A DNA stretch of 47,123 bases from Clostridia bacterium (lineage in GTDB: Bacteria > Bacillota > Clostridia > Oscillospirales > Acutalibacteraceae). The notes beneath the pieces are model-generated. The model made no database searches, was not told the DNA's origin, and saw only the letters and a program-made list of their open reading frames with translations. Positions within the stretch are counted from its first letter, which is position 1, and every line of letters starts with the position of its first letter. Where the stretch lies: contig JAFQON010000005.1 of NCBI GenBank assembly GCA_017403185.1, positions 1 through 47,123 on the forward strand, in the 5' to 3' direction. Shown here in pieces: positions 7,947 to 16,800 of this stretch. The position numbers and the translations under genes were made by a program.

Positions 7947-8891
7947 TTGTCAGATAAAGAAACAAAAAACAAAACAGTAAGACCGCTCAGGCTTTACGGC
8001 GATTATCTTGTGATGCTTGCGGCGCCGTTTATTCTTGCTCTGAGCGGCTACGGAGCAAGGCCGCTTGCAGTGATATCTGTGGCAATATTATGCGCCGTGC
8101 TCAGCGATATGCTGTTTTGTGTTATTCTTAAAAGAAAATTTTTGCTTAGGGACCTGAGTAATATATGTATCGGAGCGGCAATTGCGCTTATGCTGCCTGC
8201 GGGTGTGCCTCTTTATGTGCCTGCAGTTGCCTCGGTTTTTGCAGTTATAACGGCAAAGGTGCCCTTCGGCGGCTCAATGAGAACGCCCTTTGTGCCTGCA
8301 GCGGCAGGCTTTGCGTTTGTGAGCGTGTGCTTCAAAGAGCAGGTTTTTGATTTTTCGTATAATTCGGCGCAGAAGATGCTTGGTGAGCGTTCGCTCGGAG
8401 CACTTCTTATGCAGGGTAATGCCGTGCGCCTTAATGCAATCAATGTTTTTGACATTATCAGCGGCAATGTTGCGGGGCCGATGGGTGCAGGCTGCGGTCT
8501 GCTTATGGCGGCTTGCCTTGTGTTCCTTCTTTTCAGAAGAAGAGAAGCTCTTCTTGCACCGCTGAGCTTTATTGCCGTCTGTGCATTATATGCGGCAATA
8601 CTGCCGAGAGTCAATGCTTCTGTGTTCACAAGCATTTTTATGGAGCTTTCATCAGGCTCATTGCTGTTTGCGGCGGCATTTCTGCTCAGTGATAATGCGG
8701 CTCAACCAGAAAGAGCAATTACAAAAATTCTTAACGGAGCGGTGTGCGGTCTGTTCTGTATGACAATGCGTGCCGTGGGAACCTATGAGGAAACCGTGTG
8801 CTTTGCCGTGCTGCTTGCAAACGCATTTTCACCCATAATTGATTCGGCTGTTAAAAAGCTTCCGTCAAAGAAAAAGGGGGCTGAAAAATGA
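7947..8891 (+). CDS. RnfD/NqrB-like membrane protein, flavin site apparently lost
   Basis: About 314 residues with some 9-10 hydrophobic segments. RnfD is the FMN-carrying membrane subunit of the Rnf ferredoxin:NAD oxidoreductase. Family marks include SVFAVITAKVPFGG followed by RTPFVPAAAGF (like the GG--RNPFNPA motif) and a C-terminal VCFAVLLANAFSPIID. However, the flavinylation motif (S/T)GAT or QATPL reads SLGALLM here, so the modified Thr seems absent, and the FxLTDP motif reads LLSDNAA. The gene heads a tight set with RnfE- and RnfA-like genes. I prefer the TTG at 7947, because GGGGTG is 6 nt upstream; a GTG at 7938 has no spaced ribosome site. It overlaps the next gene as ATGA. Confidence 0.75.
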   Translation: MSDKETKNKTVRPLRLYGDYLVMLAAPFILALSGYGARPLAVISVAILCAVLSDMLFCVILKRKFLLRDLSNICIGAAIALMLPAGVPLYVPAVASVFAVITAKVPFGGSMRTPFVPAAAGFAFVSVCFKEQVFDFSYNSAQKMLGERSLGALLMQGNAVRLNAINVFDIISGNVAGPMGAGCGLLMAACLVFLLFRRREALLAPLSFIAVCALYAAILPRVNASVFTSIFMELSSGSLLFAAAFLLSDNAAQPERAITKILNGAVCGLFCMTMRAVGTYEETVCFAVLLANAFSPIIDSAVKKLPSKKKGAEK

Positions 8892-9712
8892 GCAACAAGC
8901 TTTCGTTCAGGGATGTATTTGTAAGGGGAGCGGTTATTTTTAACCCCGTGCTCGTGCAGCTTGCGGGTCTGTGCCCCGTCGTGGCGGCTTCAACATCTCT
9001 CAAAAGTGCCGCAATGCTTTCGGCGGTGGCTTTTGCGGAGCTTATCGCCGTGTGCGTTATCGCGAGCGCATTTCTCAAAAAGGTGCCAAGGTGGGTCAGA
9101 ATGCCGCTTTACCTTATCATAGGGCTTGTGCTGATCTGCCCTGTTTTGTGGTATATCGAAACGAAAACACTGATTAATCTCAGCCTGAGCATGAAAATAT
9201 ATATTCCGCTCATTGCGATAAATTCAGTTGTTGCGGTTCACTGTGAGCAGTTTGCGGTCAAAAACAGCGTAAAGCTTGCATTTTATGATGCGGCGGCAGT
9301 CGGCATCGGTGCATCGGCGGTTTTTGTTGCCGTCGGTGTGCTCAGAGAGCTGCTCGGCAGCGCAACAATCGGCGGAATGCCCGTCAATATTCCCGTAACC
9401 TTTAAGGGGATGCTTATGCCCTTCGGCTGCCTTGTCATTCTCGGCTTTGCGGCGGCACTGCTCAAGTCATTCGTATCAAAGAAATACCCCGAATATATTG
9501 AAAACGGCGTTCTTGTTGCAAAAAAAGAGGAGCCGTCGGAGCCTGTTATCACTCAGGAATCGGTTGAAGCCGAAGAACAAACCGATGAAACTTCGTCTGA
9601 GCCGATTAATGAGGATGTGCAGGGCGGAATAAAAATAGGAACACAAGAGGAGATAGATGAATTTTTGAAATCTCTCGGCATAGATACGCAGGAAACGGGG
9701 GATGAGCAATGA
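8888..9712 (+). CDS. RnfE-like membrane protein with acidic C-terminal tail
   Basis: 274 residues with six likely membrane segments in residues 1-195. The N-terminus keeps the family motif NPVLVQLAGLCPVVAAS with Cys29, one of the cysteines that in RnfE/NqrD contribute to the intramembrane [2Fe-2S] centre. The second expected Cys, in the ITNC motif, reads INS (Ser113). RELLGSATIGG and a GCLVILGFAAALLK helix also fit RnfE. Beyond residue ~205 there is an extra ~70-residue Glu-rich, probably cytoplasmic tail ending with GTQEEIDEFLKSLGI, unusual for the ~195-230-residue family. The start overlaps the RnfD-like stop, and the stop overlaps the RnfA-like start (ATGA both times). Confidence 0.8.
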   Translation: MSNKLSFRDVFVRGAVIFNPVLVQLAGLCPVVAASTSLKSAAMLSAVAFAELIAVCVIASAFLKKVPRWVRMPLYLIIGLVLICPVLWYIETKTLINLSLSMKIYIPLIAINSVVAVHCEQFAVKNSVKLAFYDAAAVGIGASAVFVAVGVLRELLGSATIGGMPVNIPVTFKGMLMPFGCLVILGFAAALLKSFVSKKYPEYIENGVLVAKKEEPSEPVITQESVEAEEQTDETSSEPINEDVQGGIKIGTQEEIDEFLKSLGIDTQETGDEQ

Positions 9713-10302
9713 AAATAATTACCGATCTTTTTCTGACGGCATTTTATACCGTTTTTGTTCAGAACCTTGTTCTCAGCTCGGGTCTCGGCATGAGTGAGGC
9801 TTTCAGAGTATCCGCAAAGCCTGGCACCTTCGGCAGAATTGCCGTTATGATATCGGGCTTTTCGGTTGTCACAAGCGCACTGTGCGCTGCCGTCAATATT
9901 TATGCGGTGGAGGCTGAGCTGAGCTATGCGGTGCGTGCTGCGGTATACGGCATAGTGCTTGCTGCTGTTTATGCCGTTGTTGCGATAACGGCAAGGCTTG
10001 TTTTTAAAGCATCGGACAAATTCCTCGGCACTCTCGGAATAGCCGCATTCAACACTCTTGTATTTGCAATTCCCCATATAAATAACTCCGCAGCATATTC
10101 CTTTGCGGGCAGCATCGGCTCGGGTCTCGGTGCGGGCGTAGCATTCATTCTTGCTGCTGCTCTTATCAACAAAGGCTCGCAGCTTATTGCGGAAAACGAA
10201 GAAATCCCCGATGCGTTCAAGGGGACACCTGCAATGTTCTTCTATGTTGCATTGATTTCGCTTGCGTTTGCAGGCTTTACGGACACAAATCTTTTCGGCT
10301 GA
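9709..10302 (+). CDS. RnfA-like membrane protein lacking the FeS cysteines
   Basis: 197 residues, six likely membrane segments, the usual RnfA size. Family traits are an N-terminal VFVQNLVLSSGLGMSEA helix, a central FNTLVFAIPHINN segment and the C-terminal IPDAFKGTPAMFFYVALISL followed by AFAGF, close to the P--FRG...AGLMSLAFMGF of RnfA. The canonical LG-CP motif is gone (SSGLGMS) and the TTNC motif reads AFNT (Thr116). The only cysteine left is Cys59, elsewhere in the protein. If the alignment is right, this subunit cannot hold the [2Fe-2S] cluster of RnfA. It follows the RnfE-like gene with an ATGA overlap and has GGGGGAT as ribosome site. Confidence 0.8.
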   Translation: MKIITDLFLTAFYTVFVQNLVLSSGLGMSEAFRVSAKPGTFGRIAVMISGFSVVTSALCAAVNIYAVEAELSYAVRAAVYGIVLAAVYAVVAITARLVFKASDKFLGTLGIAAFNTLVFAIPHINNSAAYSFAGSIGSGLGAGVAFILAAALINKGSQLIAENEEIPDAFKGTPAMFFYVALISLAFAGFTDTNLFG

Positions 10303-10315
10303 GAGGTGAGTAAAG

Positions 10316-10558
10316 ATGCCTAAAATCGGAAAAATTGAAAAAACTCTTAAGCCGTCACAGCGCAAGAGCATAACCGATTTTTCGGACCGTTTCGGCGAAG
10401 GGCCGAGCTATGAAGAAAAAGCGAGAAACAGAAAAATCATATCCGCCGTGCTGATAACGGCAGGTGTGCTTGCTCTCATCGGTACGGGCTATTTTGTTAC
10501 CGATGTGCTGATTAAAATAACGGAGCTGCCGCCCGAAGCGGTGACAATGCTCGTTTAA
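10316..10558 (+). CDS. small single-span membrane protein of the Rnf-like set
   Basis: 80 residues. A charged N-terminal half (about 1-40, KIEKTLKPSQRKS then SYEEKARNRK) is followed by one hydrophobic helix (about 41-63, IISAVLITAGVLALIG), then a short outer tail. It sits 13 bp after the RnfA-like gene with its own AGAGGTGAG ribosome site. I recognise no family. The position suggests an accessory subunit of the RnfD/E/A-like complex; that is inference from context only. Confidence 0.65.
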   Translation: MPKIGKIEKTLKPSQRKSITDFSDRFGEGPSYEEKARNRKIISAVLITAGVLALIGTGYFVTDVLIKITELPPEAVTMLV

Positions 10559-10584
10559 CTTACTGATTTTTAAGGACTGAAACA

Positions 10585-12441
10585 ATGGATTTTATACCCT
10601 ATAATTCAAGGCTCAGCTGGCACAAAGTGCCGTTTGGCGCAGTGCGTGAGGGCGAAAAGGTAACAATAAGAATCGTGCTTCCCCTGAGCATCTGCTGCAC
10701 GGGAGCGAGCCTTGTAATCAATTCGGACAGCGGCAAATCCGCTGTTTATCCCATGGAATGGGAGCGTTATGAAAAAAATAATGAGGAATGGTGGAGAGTA
10801 AGCTTCACGCCTGAAAAGCAGGGGCTTTATTGGTATCATTTCGCAATCGCCTGCAAGGGCGAAAGCCGCTTGATAACAAGATTTGAAAATTCGACAGGCA
10901 GAATTTCCTCTGACGGCACAAGCTTTCAGCTTACGGTTTATTCAAAGGATTTTCAAACTCCCGATTGGATAAAGGGCTCGGTTATCTATCAGATTTTCCC
11001 CGACCGCTTCCGCAATTCGGGCAGCGAAAAAAACGGCGTGCCTTCAGACAGGGTGCTTCGCTCCGATTGGGGCGGTGAGCCGATGTGGGAGCCTGATGCC
11101 GAAGGGAAAATTACAAAATATGATTTCTTCGGCGGAGATTTCAGGGGCATTGAGCAGAAGCTTGATTACCTTGAATCGCTCGGTGTGGGCTGCATCTACC
11201 TTAACCCGATTTTTGAGGCTCAGACCAATCACCGCTACGATACCGCAAGCTACGAAAACACAGACCCGCTGCTCGGCAGTGAGGATGATTTTTCACACCT
11301 TTGTGCAGAAGCGGAAAAGAGAAATATAAAAATAGTGCTCGACGGCGTATTCAGCCACACGGGTGCAGACAGCGTATATTTCAATAAAGAAAAAAGATAT
11401 GATACGCCCGGTGCTTACAACAGCAAGGAATCGCCGTATTATGATTGGTATAAATTTGAAAAATTTCCCGATAAATACGATTGCTGGTGGGGTGTTGATA
11501 TCCTGCCGGAAATTGATGAAGAGAATGACGGATATATCGAATATATCGCAGGTGAAAACGGAATTCTGCGCAAATGGCTCAGAGCGGGCGCAGGCGGTTG
11601 GCGGCTTGATGTTGCCGACGAGCTGCCCGATAAGTTTCTCGATGCTCTCCGCCGTGCTGTAAAGGCGGAAAAGCCCGACGCATATATATTGGGTGAAGTG
11701 TGGGAGGATGCCTCAAACAAAATCAGCTACAGCCGCAGAAGGCGTTACCTTCAGGGTGCACAGCTTGATTCGGTTATGAATTATCCTTTTGCCGATGCGC
11801 TCATCAGCTTTGCGATAAGCGGCGCTGCAGAGGGCTTCAATGACAAAATAACCGGAATCTGCGAGAATTACCCGAAGCCTGCGGTGGACTGCCTTATGAA
11901 TCACATCGGCACTCACGATACCTGCCGTGTGCTTTCAAGGCTTGCAACCCTCGGCAGATACCGCAGCACCCATCTTGAAAGATATAAAGGCGGCTTGACC
12001 GTCGAGCAGGCGGAATACGGCAAAACTCTGCTGAAGCTTATTTCCGTTATGCAGTTCACTCTTCCCGGTGTGCCCTGCATCTATTACGGTGACGAGGCCG
12101 GGATTGACGGCGGTGAGGACCCTTTCAACAGAGGCTGCTTCCCGTGGGGCAAGGAGGATGCGGAGCTTATTGAGCATTACCGTTTTCTCGGCAGACTGCG
12201 CAAAGAGCATAAGGTGTTTGAAGAGGGAGAATTTGTGCCCGTTTCTGCGGCACTCGGCTGTGTTGCCTATGAAAGACGGAATGATGAAGAGAGAATAATG
12301 ACAGTTGCAAACCGCAACAGCCATTCAATAGTTTATGTTTTGCCCGAGGAGGGCTATGAGGCTCTGTCGGGCGGTACGGTCAGCGGCAGAGAGCTTTATC
12401 TTGAAGGAGAAACTGCGGCAATTTTGATTAAGGTGAGCTGA
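10585..12441 (+). CDS. GH13 alpha-amylase-family glycosidase (neopullulanase/cyclomaltodextrinase-like)
   Basis: 618 residues, no signal peptide, so a cytoplasmic enzyme for alpha-1,4-linked glucans or maltodextrins. An N-terminal beta-sandwich (about 1-125) precedes the catalytic barrel that begins GSVIYQIFPDRF. The four GH13 regions are visible: DGVFSHTG, GWRLDVADE with the nucleophile Asp342, ILGEVWED with the acid/base Glu371, and NHIGTHDTCR with the stabilising Asp445. GVPCIYYGDEAG-DGGEDPFNR is typical of neopullulanase-type members. A C-terminal beta domain ends the protein. AAGGACTGA precedes the ATG. It lies 27 bp after the small membrane gene; its link to the flanking membrane and folate genes is not obvious. 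Confidence 0.93.
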   Translation: MDFIPYNSRLSWHKVPFGAVREGEKVTIRIVLPLSICCTGASLVINSDSGKSAVYPMEWERYEKNNEEWWRVSFTPEKQGLYWYHFAIACKGESRLITRFENSTGRISSDGTSFQLTVYSKDFQTPDWIKGSVIYQIFPDRFRNSGSEKNGVPSDRVLRSDWGGEPMWEPDAEGKITKYDFFGGDFRGIEQKLDYLESLGVGCIYLNPIFEAQTNHRYDTASYENTDPLLGSEDDFSHLCAEAEKRNIKIVLDGVFSHTGADSVYFNKEKRYDTPGAYNSKESPYYDWYKFEKFPDKYDCWWGVDILPEIDEENDGYIEYIAGENGILRKWLRAGAGGWRLDVADELPDKFLDALRRAVKAEKPDAYILGEVWEDASNKISYSRRRRYLQGAQLDSVMNYPFADALISFAISGAAEGFNDKITGICENYPKPAVDCLMNHIGTHDTCRVLSRLATLGRYRSTHLERYKGGLTVEQAEYGKTLLKLISVMQFTLPGVPCIYYGDEAGIDGGEDPFNRGCFPWGKEDAELIEHYRFLGRLRKEHKVFEEGEFVPVSAALGCVAYERRNDEERIMTVANRNSHSIVYVLPEEGYEALSGGTVSGRELYLEGETAAILIKVS

Positions 12442-12444
12442 ATT

Positions 12445-13311
12445 ATGCCAAGAAAACCAAAAAATTTAATGTTCCGCACAACGAGGCAGAACAGCGGCAA
12501 CGATAACAAAAAATTTGCCGCAATCCTCATTGCAAGCGTTGTTCTTATACTTGCCGTTTCGATTTTTGTGATTATGAGCAAGAATGATTTTGATGTGAAG
12601 AATGTTCTCGGCGGCGATGCCGTGTCCGAAACTCAGGCTCAGCCTGTTGATACGCAGGAGAATGAAATCGAAGCGAGCAAAACCTATTTTTTGTGGTGTG
12701 CTGACGATTCGGAGAACAGTCTTTATTTTGCGTGGCTTGTGAATTTCACTTTGCCCGAAAGGCGTGTGACTGTCTGCGCCCTTGACCTTGACACAAGGCT
12801 TGATGAAGCCGGAAGCATAAGGCAGGTATTCAAATCAGACGGTATAAAAGAGCTTGTGAGCTGCATGGAAGCCGCTTTTGAAACGGATATTGACGGCTAC
12901 ATAGGCTCCGATGACGGCAGCTTTAAGTCGATGATAAATTATTTCGGCGGAATTGATATCACCGTGCCTGAGCAGATTGAATACAGAAGCGGAGACCTGA
13001 CCGTAATTCTTGTGAAGGGCAGGCAGAATCTTAAGGGGGATTCGCTCTTCAAGTATCTGAGATATCTCGGCACTCTCGGCGAAAAAGGCAGGAGCCTTCA
13101 GGCGGCTGCTCTCAGCGAAATGCTTGATTTTGTGTTCAAGCCGTCAAATCTTAACCGATGCAGCAGCATTTTTTCCAGAATATCGAACACACTTGAAACC
13201 GACCTTACGATTGTTGACTATTCATCCGCCGAGGAGGGTATAAAGCAGTTTGTTGAAAACGGAATTTCATCCAAACGGACAGCCGATACCCCTGAGGAAA
13301 TGGAAGAATAA
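12445..13311 (+). CDS. LytR-CpsA-Psr (LCP)-like membrane-anchored protein
   Basis: 288 residues. A basic N-terminus and one membrane helix (about 23-44) anchor an outer domain. The segment INYFGGIDITVPEQIEY is the conserved LCP stretch before the polyprenyl-phosphate pocket, and LKGDSLFKYLRYL resembles LxGxxALxYxRxR but lacks most arginines that hold the pyrophosphate in active LCP glycopolymer transferases. It is also short and divergent in its first half (the D-R-DT motif is reduced to LDLDTR). It may therefore be a non-catalytic relative. It starts 4 bp after the glycosidase stop, with AAGGTGAG as ribosome site inside that gene. Confidence 0.65.
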   Translation: MPRKPKNLMFRTTRQNSGNDNKKFAAILIASVVLILAVSIFVIMSKNDFDVKNVLGGDAVSETQAQPVDTQENEIEASKTYFLWCADDSENSLYFAWLVNFTLPERRVTVCALDLDTRLDEAGSIRQVFKSDGIKELVSCMEAAFETDIDGYIGSDDGSFKSMINYFGGIDITVPEQIEYRSGDLTVILVKGRQNLKGDSLFKYLRYLGTLGEKGRSLQAAALSEMLDFVFKPSNLNRCSSIFSRISNTLETDLTIVDYSSAEEGIKQFVENGISSKRTADTPEEMEE

Positions 13312-13322
13312 GAGGAAAAAGT

Positions 13323-14501
13323 ATGAAAAAATTTTTATCAGTTCTGCTGTGCTTAATATGCGTTGCCGTGTGTGCTGCGGTGATTTTTAAGGTTACGGAC
13401 CGTGATGAGCCTGCGGTTAATCCCGATGCAGGTGTGTCACACACACAGTCTGTGCAGCAGATGCAAGAGCTCGGCAGTCCCTATAAATTATACTACGAAA
13501 AGCTCTCTGAAATTGAGAAGCAGGCATATGATAAAATTCTCTCTGAGATTTATTCGATGCCTGAGTCGATAAAGCTGCCCAGAATTGACGCGAATCAGCT
13601 TGACTCGGTTTTTTCGGCGCTTCTTTGCGATAACCCCGATTTGTTTTTTGTGGGCAGAAAGTGCACTCTTGTTACGGAGCTTTTCAGGGTAAGCTGTTCA
13701 ATTGAATATATATTTGACAAAGAGGAATATGAGAGCTGCAAGGCAGAGCTTGACAAGGTGTGCGATAAGGTGATTGCCTCGCTTTCAGACCCCGATGATG
13801 AGTGGCAGACCGAGCTTGAAATTCACGATTATATTGTAGATAACTGTGATTACAAGCTTGTTGAGAATGATCACACCTATTCTTCGGCTTACGGCGCACT
13901 CGTCAACGGCGAGGCGGCGTGTGAGGGCTACTCCAAGGCGGCAAAGCTGCTTTTTGACAGAGCGGAGATAGAGAGCGCCGTTGTGAGCGGGCTTTCTGCA
14001 GGCGCAGACGGCACTCAGGGAGCTCATATGTGGAATGCGGTTAAAATCTACGGTGATTATTATTATCTTGACTGCACATGGGATGACCCGCTCAGCGATG
14101 ACGGCGAGGATGTAAAGATTTACTCTTACTTCAACCTCAGCAACGAAATGATCGCCTCCACTCATTCCGATTTCTCCTATGATTTCGGCTGTGAGGCTAC
14201 GGCTGCAAACTACTATATAAAAACCGGCAGATATTTCAAGACATATGACCGTGACGATGAAGAGGCGGTTGCCCGCATCGTTGCAAGCGAGCTTGATGCG
14301 GGCGGTGATATAATCGAAATCCGCTTTGGCTCAAAAAAGGCGTTTGACAGCGCCGTTAATGACCTGATAAAAGGCGAGCGGATTTATGAGGTGCTGACTC
14401 TTGCAAGGGCAAAAACCAAGGTCAGGTTTTCGCTTGATTCGTTATCTTATTATACCGACCCCGATCTGCTTACGCTGACTATAGTCCCCGAACGCAGTTG
14501 A
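13323..14501 (+). CDS. secreted/membrane-anchored transglutaminase-fold protein
   Basis: 392 residues. The first ~23 residues ([20 protein letters not shown]) are a signal peptide or anchor. Residues ~55-185 are helical and of unknown type. The transglutaminase-like core has [16 protein letters not shown] with Cys200, [10 protein letters not shown] with His235 and [10 protein letters not shown] with Asp250, in the right order for the Cys-His-Asp triad. Such extracytoplasmic proteins are usually proteases or cell-wall-linked enzymes rather than crosslinkers. The C-terminal ~110 residues are unassigned. It follows the LCP-like gene by 11 bp, so the pair may work on the cell surface (inference). 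Confidence 0.85.
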   Translation: MKKFLSVLLCLICVAVCAAVIFKVTDRDEPAVNPDAGVSHTQSVQQMQELGSPYKLYYEKLSEIEKQAYDKILSEIYSMPESIKLPRIDANQLDSVFSALLCDNPDLFFVGRKCTLVTELFRVSCSIEYIFDKEEYESCKAELDKVCDKVIASLSDPDDEWQTELEIHDYIVDNCDYKLVENDHTYSSAYGALVNGEAACEGYSKAAKLLFDRAEIESAVVSGLSAGADGTQGAHMWNAVKIYGDYYYLDCTWDDPLSDDGEDVKIYSYFNLSNEMIASTHSDFSYDFGCEATAANYYIKTGRYFKTYDRDDEEAVARIVASELDAGGDIIEIRFGSKKAFDSAVNDLIKGERIYEVLTLARAKTKVRFSLDSLSYYTDPDLLTLTIVPERS

Positions 14502-14526
14502 TTTATTTGAAAGGAAAGTGCATTCA

Positions 14527-15090
14527 ATGGATAAACAGAGAATAGAAGCGGCTGTGCGTGAAATTCTTATCGCAATCGGCGAGGACCCTGACAGGGAGGG
14601 GCTTGTTGAAACCCCCGCAAGAGTTGCGAGAATGTATGAAGAGATTTTTTCGGGTCTTGAGGATGACCCTACACGCCATCTCAAACTTTTCAACGAAAGC
14701 GGCAACGAAGAGATGGTTGTTGTGAGGGATATCCCCCTTTACTCAATGTGTGAGCATCATCTCATACCTTTTATGGGCAAGGCTCATATTGCCTATATTC
14801 CGTCGGCAGGCAAGGTTATAGGCTTGTCAAAGCTTGCGAGAATTGTTGAGTCATTTGCCAAAAAGCCGCAGCTTCAGGAAAGGCTGACGGCGCAGATTGC
14901 TGATTTTCTTGATGAAAATCTCAGCCCTCAGGGTGTTGCCGTTGTTATTGAGGCGGAGCATTTGTGCATGACAATGCGAGGTGCAAGGGCATCGGGTGCA
15001 AAAACAAGAACCTCTGCCCTCAGAGGCACTATGAGAAGCGATGCAAAGACGAGAGCGGAGGCAATTTCGCTCCTCACCGGAGGCAACTGA
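14527..15090 (+). CDS. folE: GTP cyclohydrolase I
   Basis: Converts GTP to 7,8-dihydroneopterin triphosphate, the first step of folate synthesis. 187 residues, the family length. [21 protein letters not shown], here cut to [18 protein letters not shown], starts the domain; the zinc site shows [11 protein letters not shown] and EHLCMTMRG, and RTSALRG is the substrate-binding end. I chose the ATG at 14527 with GGAAAG 8 nt upstream; a GTG at 14518 overlaps that ribosome site. It is the first of four consecutive folate genes in one transcription direction. Confidence 0.97.
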   Translation: MDKQRIEAAVREILIAIGEDPDREGLVETPARVARMYEEIFSGLEDDPTRHLKLFNESGNEEMVVVRDIPLYSMCEHHLIPFMGKAHIAYIPSAGKVIGLSKLARIVESFAKKPQLQERLTAQIADFLDENLSPQGVAVVIEAEHLCMTMRGARASGAKTRTSALRGTMRSDAKTRAEAISLLTGGN

Positions 15091-15091
15091 G

Positions 15092-15928
15092 ATGTTTAAG
15101 GCAAGAGGTCACGAATTTCCTTTGGGCAAAAAAACCTATGTTATGGGAATTCTCAATTATACACCCGATTCCTTCTCAGACGGCGGACTTTATAACACCC
15201 CCGAAAAGGCATTGGAGCACGCCCTTGCCATGCAGGCAGACGGTGCGGATATCATAGATATCGGAGCAAACTCGACAAGACCCGATGCCGTCATTCTCTC
15301 TGCAGCGCAGGAGGAGGAAAGGCTTCGGCCCGTAACAGGTGAGCTTTGCGCGAGGCTTGACTGTGCGGTATCTGTGGATACCTTTTATCCCTCATGTGCA
15401 AAGGCTGCGCTTGAGGCAGGTGCGGATATCATCAACGATGTGAGCGGCGTTTTCAATCCGGAAATCGCTCAGCTTTGCAAGCAGTATTCGGCAGGCTATA
15501 TTGTTATGCACAACCCGTGCGGCTCGGCAGAGGTGTCTGAATACCCCAACGGAGCTGTAAATGAAATAAGAAGATTTTTTCTTGATACGCTGACTCTTGC
15601 GGCAAAGGCGGGCTTGCCCAAATCTCAGCTCTGCCTTGATATGGGTCTGGGCTTCGGCAAAGCATATGAGGATAATCTGGAACTTCTCAGGGAAGCTGAA
15701 TGGCTCAAAATTCAGGGCGTTGCCCTGCTTGCGGCAGGCTCGAGAAAGCGTTTTATCGGCAGGGCATCGGGCGTTGAAAACAGTGCGCAAAGAGATGCGG
15801 GCACCGTTGCGGCTCACACTGCTGCGATTGCGGGCGGGGCGGATATAATCCGTGTTCACAATGTTTTTGCAGGCGTTCAGGGTGCAAGGGTAGCCGATGC
15901 AATTTACAGAGGTAAAGCAAATGGATAA
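15092..15928 (+). CDS. folP: dihydropteroate synthase
   Basis: Joins 6-hydroxymethyl-dihydropterin pyrophosphate and p-aminobenzoate to dihydropteroate; the sulfonamide target. 278 residues. The TIM-barrel marks are MGILNYTPDSFSDGG (pyrophosphate loop), DIIDIGANSTRP, SVDTF, INDVSG, YIVMHN, DMGLGFGK and LAAGSRKRFIGR, then IIRVHNV. GGAGG (15079-15083) lies 8 nt before the ATG at 15092; the frame is open further upstream, but that stretch belongs to folE. It starts 1 bp after the folE stop and overlaps folB by 8 bp. Confidence 0.97.
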   Translation: MFKARGHEFPLGKKTYVMGILNYTPDSFSDGGLYNTPEKALEHALAMQADGADIIDIGANSTRPDAVILSAAQEEERLRPVTGELCARLDCAVSVDTFYPSCAKAALEAGADIINDVSGVFNPEIAQLCKQYSAGYIVMHNPCGSAEVSEYPNGAVNEIRRFFLDTLTLAAKAGLPKSQLCLDMGLGFGKAYEDNLELLREAEWLKIQGVALLAAGSRKRFIGRASGVENSAQRDAGTVAAHTAAIAGGADIIRVHNVFAGVQGARVADAIYRGKANG

Positions 15929-16289
15929 AATTTTAATCAGAAATCTGAAGATATATGCGTATCACGGCGTTCATTCCGAGGAAAAGGAAAACGGGCAGAA
16001 CTTTATTTTGGATATCGATGCAGGTGTTGATATCGCTGAGCCGTGTGTGAGCGATAATGTTGACGATACGGTCAGCTATTCGGCAATAATTTATGAAACG
16101 CAGAGAATATTCACTTCGCAGAAGGATGATTTGCTTGAGAGGGCAGCGCAGAGAGTGGCAGACGGACTTTTTGAAAAATTCGCAAAAATTCATACTCTGC
16201 GGATTCTTCTTAAAAAGCCCGAGGCACCCATAAAGGCGGATTTTGATTTCGTCGGCGTTGAAATTTTCAGAGAGAGGGCAAAAAAATGA
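15921..16289 (+). CDS. folB: dihydroneopterin aldolase
   Basis: Cleaves dihydroneopterin to 6-hydroxymethyl-dihydropterin and glycolaldehyde. 122 residues, family length. MDKILIRNLKIYAYHGVHSE carries the YHGV--EE motif with the active-site Glu, and the C-terminal half shows ILLKKPEAPIKADFDFVGV with the catalytic Lys region. AGAGG (15908-15912) is 8 nt before the ATG. The gene overlaps folP by 8 bp and folK by 4 bp (ATGA). Confidence 0.96.
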   Translation: MDKILIRNLKIYAYHGVHSEEKENGQNFILDIDAGVDIAEPCVSDNVDDTVSYSAIIYETQRIFTSQKDDLLERAAQRVADGLFEKFAKIHTLRILLKKPEAPIKADFDFVGVEIFRERAKK

Positions 16290-16795
16290 GCGAAGCGGTA
16301 ATTGCGCTGGGAACAAATCTCGGCAACAGAATCGAAAACATAAATGCAGCCGTCAGGGCAATCGCAAAGCTCTCGGGAGTTAAAATACTCAAGGCATCCG
16401 GAGTGTATGAAACAGACCCGATAGGCTGCGAAGAGGATTATAAATATTACAATGCGGCAATTCTTGTTGAAACAAGCGTTTCGCCCGCAGTGCTGCTTGG
16501 TGAATGCCTCGGCATAGAGGCGGCTATGGGCAGAATAAGAAACAGAATAAACGAGCCGAGGGTAATTGACCTTGACCTTATTCTTTATGAAGGCTTCAAG
16601 GCTGAAAGCTATGAGCTTACGCTTCCTCATCCCAGAGCACTTGAAAGGGCTTTTGTCATGGCTCCGCTTCAGGAGCTTTATCCCACGGGCAGGGCACCCG
16701 GTATGTTTTTTGGTCCCCGTCTGAGAGAATCAGGCATGGACGGCGTAAGAAAAACGGAGTACGAAATCATAATTCCCATATATAACAAGAGGTGA
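16286..16795 (+). CDS. folK: HPPK: 2-amino-4-hydroxy-6-hydroxymethyldihydropteridine diphosphokinase
   Basis: Transfers pyrophosphate from ATP to 6-hydroxymethyl-dihydropterin. 169 residues. N-terminal ALGTNLGNR, then YETDPIGCEEDYKYYNAAI and the catalytic region MGRIRN--NEPRVIDLDLILY with the two Mg-binding aspartates, then LPHPRALERAFVMAPL. It closes a compact folE-P-B-K set; folC, folA and pab genes are not in the window. The final ~15 residues are variable. Confidence 0.96.
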   Translation: MSEAVIALGTNLGNRIENINAAVRAIAKLSGVKILKASGVYETDPIGCEEDYKYYNAAILVETSVSPAVLLGECLGIEAAMGRIRNRINEPRVIDLDLILYEGFKAESYELTLPHPRALERAFVMAPLQELYPTGRAPGMFFGPRLRESGMDGVRKTEYEIIIPIYNKR

Positions 16796-16800
16796 GCGGA

